The translations under genes and the position numbers were made by a program. The notes beneath the pieces are model-generated. The model ran no database searches and was not told the DNA's origin. It was given only the letters and a program-made list of their open reading frames with translations. Shown here in pieces: positions 58,472-64,000 of a stretch of 64,000 nucleotides of DNA. The DNA comes from Eublepharis macularius (lineage: Eukaryota; Chordata; Lepidosauria; Squamata; Eublepharidae), in NCBI RefSeq assembly GCF_028583425.1, contig NC_072795.1, positions 67,408,001-67,472,000 on the forward strand, given 5' to 3'. Every line of letters begins with the position of its first letter. Within the stretch, counting starts at the first letter, position 1.

Positions 58472-58591
58472 AAAGCGAAGAGTCCAGTAGCACCTTTAAG
58501 ACTAACCAACTTTACTGTAGCATAAGCTTTCGAGAATCACAGTTCTCTTTGTCAGATGCGTGGAGGGTAATAAGAAACTGGTCAGATAATT
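58472..58591 (-). mobile_element. Family 2 retroposon, single-arm copy
   Basis: A perfect 11-bp duplication AAGAATTAATA (58461-58471 and 58592-58602) flanks one arm: AGAGTCCAGTAGCACCTTTA to AAGCTTTCGAGAATCACAGT and TCTCTTTGTCAGATGCGTGG. On the minus strand the box reads CTGACAA, not CTGANGA, so the core is broken. It shows that the family inserts as a single arm as well as an inverted dimer. Confidence 0.82.
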
Positions 58592-58602
58592 AAGAATTAA
58601 TA

Positions 58603-59556
58603 TGCACACATGAAAAAGAATAGAGCTCTTTACAGGCAGCCCTGAAGTAAAATTCAGCTTGGGCTAGTGAAACAGAGGATGGAGCCTGTTAAACTTGAGG
58701 ACCATTTATGGTATCTGCAGTTGGCAGAAGCTTTCCTTCTTTTGCCTAAAGAGTCTTCCTTGATTTCAAGCCCAGGGTGTTGAAATTGGATCTGGCCTGG
58801 GGATTCATATCATAACACAATGTCATGGCACTATTTTTTTGCTTGTGAAATATGCTGGTCCAAATTGCAGGGAGGAGTCCAAAATTTGGTTCCTTAAGAG
58901 GCTTGGGGAAGGAGGTGAAATTCAGCTCCTTTTACTTTCGTTTCCTAAGTCCTCTGTTTCTACAGCACAGCATGCCAATAATATTTCATTTCCATAGTTG
59001 TGAACTTTCTGTTCTAAGCTATTTTTTTAAAAAACCTAAAAATCGAAAGATGAAAGCAAAAGCTGGAAATTCCTGGAAGGGATACACCCATTGAGAGAAG
59101 CCTACTTGAGGGTGATCCAGAAGCATTCATTTTGGCAGAATGGTAATTGTTCCTAGTGTGGCCAGCAAGAGTGCAAGTGGGAGAACGTGCTGGAGGAGGA
59201 TTGGAGAGAAAGGTGGGTTTTCTATGCTTTAGTGCTGATGTTGCCTCAACCCAGAATGGTTTGCTGTGTGAAGGATAGTTGCGGTCACGTCGCCTCCTCC
59301 TCCTCCTCCCAATAACAGCAGGGAAGAATCTTCCTTCGTAGTGTGCCTATGTGCATTGCAGGCTTTTCTCGTCTTCTGACAAGACTACCGGGGAAGACTG
59401 AGGGCAGGGTTTTATTTATTTATTTAAGGGGGTGGCAAAAAGGCACATGGGAAAGGGAAAATCTGACAACTGGTTAGTTTTGTTGTGAGGGCTATCTAAC
59501 ATGCCTGAGGTGGTTGTGTTTGAAATGAGAAGGGGGAATAGCTGAAAGGTGTTAAA
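58603..59556. other. Intergenic, no recognised feature
   Basis: A CCTCCT short repeat at about 59291-59308 and TTTATTTATTTAT at 59411-59424. Nothing else. Confidence 0.5.
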
Positions 59557-59708
59557 TAGGGTTGCTAACAAGTCTGGAGAAAAGTGTCCTGCCCTGGTAA
59601 TACGTAGAAATGAGCAACTGAAGCTTTTCATGACATGGAGGAAAATAATATTCCATTAATTCTCTGTTAAAAGATTGGGACATTTTTCTCCAGGCAGCTG
59701 GCAACCTT
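59557..59708 (+). mobile_element. hAT-type MITE, ~150 bp
   Basis: TAGGGTTGCTAACAAGTCTG on the left and CAGCTGGCAACCTTT on the right form an imperfect terminal inverted repeat. The GGAGAAAAGTGTCCTG side is mirrored by GGGACATTTTTCTCC. No clear target duplication is seen. It is related by its ends to the 42600 element, and its relative at 36096 is reversed. Confidence 0.7.
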
Positions 59709-59767
59709 TGGAGTGTACCAGCCACGCCACTTCTAAGAACTGGAAGCAAGAAAAGACAGTTTGATTT

Positions 59768-60019
59768 ATTGTCGAAGGCTTTCACGGCCGGAGAACGATG
59801 GTTGTTGTGGGTTTTCCGGGCTGTATTGCCGTGGTCTTGGCATTGTAGTTCCTGACGTTTCGCCAGCAGCTGTGGCTGGCATCAGAGGTGTAGCACCAAA
59901 GAGAGATCTCTATCTTTTGGTGCTACACCTCTGAAGATGCCAGCCACAGCTGCTGGCGAAACGTCAGGAACTACAATGCCAAGACCACGGCAATACAGCC
60001 CGGAAAACCCACAACAACC
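59768..60019. mobile_element. Family 1 hammerhead-like retroposon, inverted dimer (copy C)
   Basis: A perfect 12-bp duplication ACAGTTTGATTT (59756-59767 and 60020-60031) flanks it. The left arm is reversed (TGTCGAAGGCTTTCACGGCC first) and the right arm is direct (ending ACCCACAACAACC). They meet near 59911. The right-arm core is intact: CTGAAGA 59931-59937, GAAAC 59958-59962, GTC 59963-59965. The left-arm core has lost three bases, so its complement reads CTGATGCC where the intact copy reads CTGAAGATGCC. Confidence 0.85.
59914..59983 (+). ncRNA. Hammerhead-ribozyme-like motif (copy C, right arm)
   Basis: Same boxes and stem II (GCCAGC/GCTGGC) as copies A and B, with no change in the core. 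The same caveats apply: one extra T before stem II and a loopless two-pair stem III. Confidence 0.5.
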
Positions 60020-60031
60020 ACAGTTTGATTT

Positions 60032-62284
60032 CTTTTCCCTACCTGTACAACAATCCTGAATTTTAAGAAATGAGGTGGAAAGAATATTCCAGTTGACTAT
60101 TGGCAGTACTTCTTGCAGCACTTGTCCAGCCTGGCTGTTCTTCTGTTATAAATAAGTATGCTGTGGGAACCACGATTTAAACACAATCCTGTTTCCTCTG
60201 TTTAGCTGATACTGGAGAGCGACAGCAAAGGCCACTTCATGCTGTCTGGAGGGGTGGGAAGTTCTGCAGTTCAACATAATCCTTTGGTAAATTTCCTGTT
60301 CACAAAATTAAAGGGTATTTCAGTTGAAGCAAGTCATAAGCTAATAATTCCTCTTAACTCTTTTCTCAAGTTCATTATTTGAGATTTACAATTCTAAATA
60401 CGTATGCAGTTACTTTGTTTTGAAAGTGAAAATAAGCAGCAAGCTATGCGATTTCTGCTTGAAACATAACAAAGCCTCCACTGTGAAAATGTTTTCTGCC
60501 TCTGTCTGTATACTGGACTGTGATTCAGGGGCTTATTGCATTGGAGCCCTCTCTTTTTTCAGATAAAGTCCTTTTTAACTGGCTGTCATTCCAACCTATA
60601 TTCTCTATCATTTAGAGGCCATTCATAAAGGGTGTCATATATCAATCGAAAGATTTAGTGTTAGGGCTGTGCATACATTCGGCACAAAAGAAATGGCTGG
60701 CTTTGGTGCTACTTTTTCTCCTTTAAAATGGTCTCAGTTTCTTGGAAAAACATCATATAATTAATGTCACTGAGGGCAAACAAAATAAACCAGTGTAATG
60801 GCTGGCTCATTCTAAATTCGCTTCAGTGATGTCATCACTGAGTCAGATATGTTAAGTTACATGATGACATCACTGCCCCTAAGGTGAAAGAAGTCTAGTG
60901 TTCAGCTAATGGTGGCTGGAAAGAAGTTCATCATGGAACACCACTAAATAAATGGTGGTCACCGGTGAAGGGAATCTGTTGCTCCCTGTTGCAATCTCCT
61001 CAGAACAATACTGGAATGGGTAGGCTTTTGCCAGGAAACAAATATTTGGTTAGAATAAAAATGGAGGCTTGAAAATGGGTACCATCCTTCATACAGTGCT
61101 TTGAATGACTGTGACGTAACTTGTAGTGTAATCTGCAGTGTTTCTCATAAGGGTCCTCCAGTAAAGGGTTTATTAGAAGATACGGATCTGCCTTGAAATT
61201 CTCATTTTTTAGAAATGAAATACTGGCTTCCCTTTTCCATGGTGCTTTTCAGGTGCCTGGTAAACAACATGCAAGCCCTCGGAAACCAAACTGTATAATA
61301 TATTTTAATTTTTATTATTTTATAAAGTGCCTGAATAATTAGTCATTATGGAAAAAATATATTTAAAATATGTTAAATGTGCTGGATTGCATTCTAGAAA
61401 GACCATCCTAGGAGGAAGAAGGAAAGGGACACAAAAGGGAGGAAGACAGAACCCAGTTAGAGGTCAAAAGACCTCTGGAGAGAAAACAAAGGTTTCCCAA
61501 AGTTGTTTACACAGTCATACAGGGCGAGGTGTCAGTTTTACGGAGAAATGCATTCCAGAACAAAGCAGCAAGGGAGAAAGGATGGAGGCATGAAATAAGG
61601 GCATGGGGAGACAATAATTTGGGGCTTACCTATCAGTAGATGTGATGTGAGAAGGGAAACAATAAAGAGGAAGAGAATAGGCCAGATCATTAAAAGATTT
61701 TGAGGTGGGGGAGCAATAGCTTAATTACAGTCTTTAATAGCTGGTGAGTCACCATTGTGGACAAAATGGTGGGATATAAAATAATAAAATATCCAGTGGA
61801 AGTCGGAAGTCACTAAGTAGGCTTATGTTGCAGTATTTAAGGTGCCAAAAGATTTGTTTTAAATCTACCTTAGCTGCATAGACTCTTCTGGAACCTGTCT
61901 TTATAAGGAATGAGTATTGCCTGTCCCATTACAGGAAAAATCGAAGACTGTTCCCTAATCTGAATGCATAGGCTGTTACTCGAAACCCATGGCATACTGT
62001 TGGTAGATAAGGGGGCAACATTTCACACAAGGAATTGCATTCCTAAAGACCTCAGAATTTGAATTCTAAAACCATCCAGGCCAAGAGATCAAAGATTCTG
62101 GAGCAAGCAGTGAGGAGAAAGCAAAAGTGAAATGATAGAAAACAAAGCAGAACTGGCAGAAGGGACAGTACCTTTAAAAGCAGTACTTTTTGATTATTGG
62201 ACCTCTGTTCAGTGTTCTACAGCTGGCCAGATGACTGTGACTATCTTCCTTTGACAGCCATTAATGAAAAGTTGGTTTATTTTA
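60032..62284. other. Intergenic; one exon-like segment and weak repeats
   Basis: Includes the exon-like segment at 60206, a short inverted repeat at 60824-60875 and TTAGGGCTGTGCATACATTC at 60660, which resembles a decayed transposon end. Nothing else is recognised. Confidence 0.4.
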
Positions 62285-62450
62285 AAAAAAAAGTCCCGTG
62301 GTACCTTAAAGCCTTACAATTTATTGGAGCATAGGCTTTTGTGGGCTTGAGTCTACTTGATCTGAGGCAAATGTCTACAAAAGTCCACAAAATAGTTGTT
62401 GCAATAGAGTTGCTAGTTTTCCATGTGGTACTAGACTCTTGTTTTTGCTG
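62285..62450. mobile_element. Old, decayed family 2-like element
   Basis: AAAAGTCCCGTGGTACCTTA, AGCATAGGCTTTTGTGGGCT and TTGATCTGAGGCAAATG are followed by a second, inverted CATGTGGTACTAGACTCTTG. The layout matches family 2 but the core is gone. Confidence 0.55.
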
Positions 62451-62589
62451 CAAAAACCAGGGCCTTATTTAAATATTACAATGGTGAGGCAAAAGACCTT
62501 ACCCTTGGGGTTTTAGATTTGCACAGCATTTTGTTTAAATGTGGCTGCTACCCCCACAAAGCAGTTATGCATACTTACTTAGGGCAAGA

Positions 62590-62662
62590 CCCTAGTCCAG
62601 TAACACCTTAAAGACCAAAGCTCCCTTCATCAGACCTTAAAGACCAAAGCTCCCTAGAATGC
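62590..62662. repeat. Duplicated family 2-like scrap
   Basis: TAGTCCAGTAACACCTTAAA is a family 2 arm remnant. The phrase CCTTAAAGACCAAAGCTCCC is present twice, at about 62607 and 62635. Confidence 0.55.
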
Positions 62663-62680
62663 CAGCGCAATACCACTTTG

Positions 62681-63880
62681 GGCTACCAATCTGTGGCATG
62701 CTAAGTAAGTACACGTAGTTGCTTTGCACAGGCAACAGCCCAGTTTAAACAAGATGCTGTAAGAGTATGAAGTCCCAAGGGTGAGCTCTTTTGCCTTCCA
62801 ATGTCACAATTAAATTGGCTCCAACACAGCTGCCCCACTGGACACAGTTTCAGTGGCATCAGTCTCATTACTCTTTCCCCACATAGCAAGGACAAACGGA
62901 GATTGGCTTTTCTCCCATTTTCCTCAGTCTTGCAAGTAGAGCTATGGGAGGAAAAAAAAGAGCTACAAATTCTTTATCAGTGGTTTGGTGTTGTATGTTA
63001 CTTGTCTGGTGGATTTTTAAACTGCCGTTCATCCAATGGCAGGGGAGGGGAGCTTAAAACAGTTTAAAGTGCAAAAATCATGCATAAATCTTATATGATA
63101 AAACTAGATGATAATGATAAAATGCCATATTTGGGATGTTGGGCTGATCCTGGGTTCAGCATCTTATCTGAATGACGTGCCTATGAGGTAACAAAAAGGG
63201 TGGAAACTACTGTCACACGCTAAAGAAATGTAACTGTTCTCAGCAGGACTATTATAAATGTGCAAAGACAGATACTGAGAGGCCCCATGAATTCAGTGCC
63301 CTAGAATGACTCCTTCCAAGATTCAGCTAAGCCCCAGAGTAGTTTTGAAGCACAGTGTGCCTCCCTAGAGAAGAGTGTGGGGAATGCTGCTTGTTTTTCT
63401 CAGGAGGTGCAGATGTGCCAAAACATACAGCTGTGCACATCTCAGATTCAAAACTGAGAATGAGAGGCTTTGTATTTCATCAGTATTTTCTTGCTGCCTT
63501 TGTGATGCAGCAAGCTTCCAGTTTCTTCTTTCTCTTCCCTCAGCAGTGATCCCAGCCAAAATCACACTCTCTCAGTGGCCAAGGAATCTCTGCAGTGTGC
63601 TCTGTTTCCTGCTGTTCTAGAAATGAGGTTCATGGGAATGGTGAAACTAAAACTGATTTGCTACCCTCAGTGTTTCAAAAAGCATCTTCTCTAAAAACAA
63701 ACACGCAGTTCTAATGCAGCAAATCAGATGCGCTTTAAGTATGTAATTTTGATGTTTGACTTGTATTTTGGAGTCTTAAAAAATCAGAACTTTTTAAACT
63801 ATAATATGGAGAATTGTTATAGTTTTATTTGACGTTTGTCTTATTTTCCCTCAAAAAGCAAAACAGTATCTGATCATGTA
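62681..63880. other. Intergenic, no recognised feature
   Basis: Non-coding. Nothing assigned. Confidence 0.5.
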
Positions 63881-64000
63881 GAGTGGCCAACCTCCAGGCA
63901 GGGCCTGGAGATCTCCCAGAATTACAGTTTATCTCCACATTAGAGAGACGGGAGCCCTTGCTCTGAACATTTCTGTGTGGATTCTACCCTAGTGCCTCTG
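63881..64000 (+). mobile_element. hAT MITE, cut by the window edge
   Basis: GAGTGGCCAACCTCCAGGCA, CCTGGAGATCTCCCAGAATT and ACAGTTTATCTCCA match the left half of the 42600 element, more diverged. It continues beyond the window. Confidence 0.75.

Noticed and set aside
54125..64000. Exons of ARL3, the expected neighbour downstream of TRIM8 in mammals
   Set aside because: No ARF-family motif or matching C-terminal coding sequence was seen on either strand. The gene may start beyond the window.

Overview
The window is vertebrate nuclear DNA, almost certainly from a squamate reptile (lizard or snake). The evidence is a TRIM8 gene with vertebrate exon structure, a SINE with a 5S rRNA-derived head and a Bov-B-like tail (5S-Sauria type), a tRNA-headed SINE with a similar tail, many decayed L2-type LINE pieces, and abundant non-autonomous hAT and other DNA transposons. 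The species cannot be named from the sequence.

Only one gene can be supported. TRIM8 runs on the + strand. Five coding exons (exons 2-6 by the human layout) lie at 43657-53342 with consensus GT/AG junctions and consistent phases. They encode the coiled coil and the whole C-terminal region, 361 residues ending at a TAA stop. A short 3' UTR ends at a poly(A) signal at 54101. The RING/B-box exon is not in the window, so bases 1-43656 are probably intron 1, which would exceed 43 kb. Bases after about 54120 are intergenic.

The presumed intron 1 (1-43656) is apparently unique AT-rich sequence interrupted by repeats. These include a 406-bp hAT MITE with a 22-bp minisatellite (2131), L2 fragments (4.1, 12.5, 16.9, 18.1, 20.9 kb), 5S- and tRNA-derived SINEs, two copies of a ~1-kb element of unknown class (11.4 and 27.6 kb), an 882-bp hAT with a GC-rich core (22.5 kb), a MITE nested in a SINE (30.5 kb), a head-to-head LINE pair (35.3-36.0 kb) and a hAT MITE (42.6 kb) just upstream of exon 2. 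Downstream of TRIM8 are a well-preserved L2 3' end flanked by a perfect hairpin (56 kb) and more MITEs.

The most interesting material is two families of very short retroposon-like repeats. Family 1 (3000, 10271, 59768) carries a hammerhead-ribozyme-like core. Family 2 (10674, 50650, 58472, plus decayed copies) carries a weaker, related core. Copies are flanked by 7-13-bp target-site duplications and occur as single arms or as inverted dimers, one of them with perfect 106-bp arms. Their design recalls Penelope-like elements and retrozymes, but they are far too short to encode a protein.
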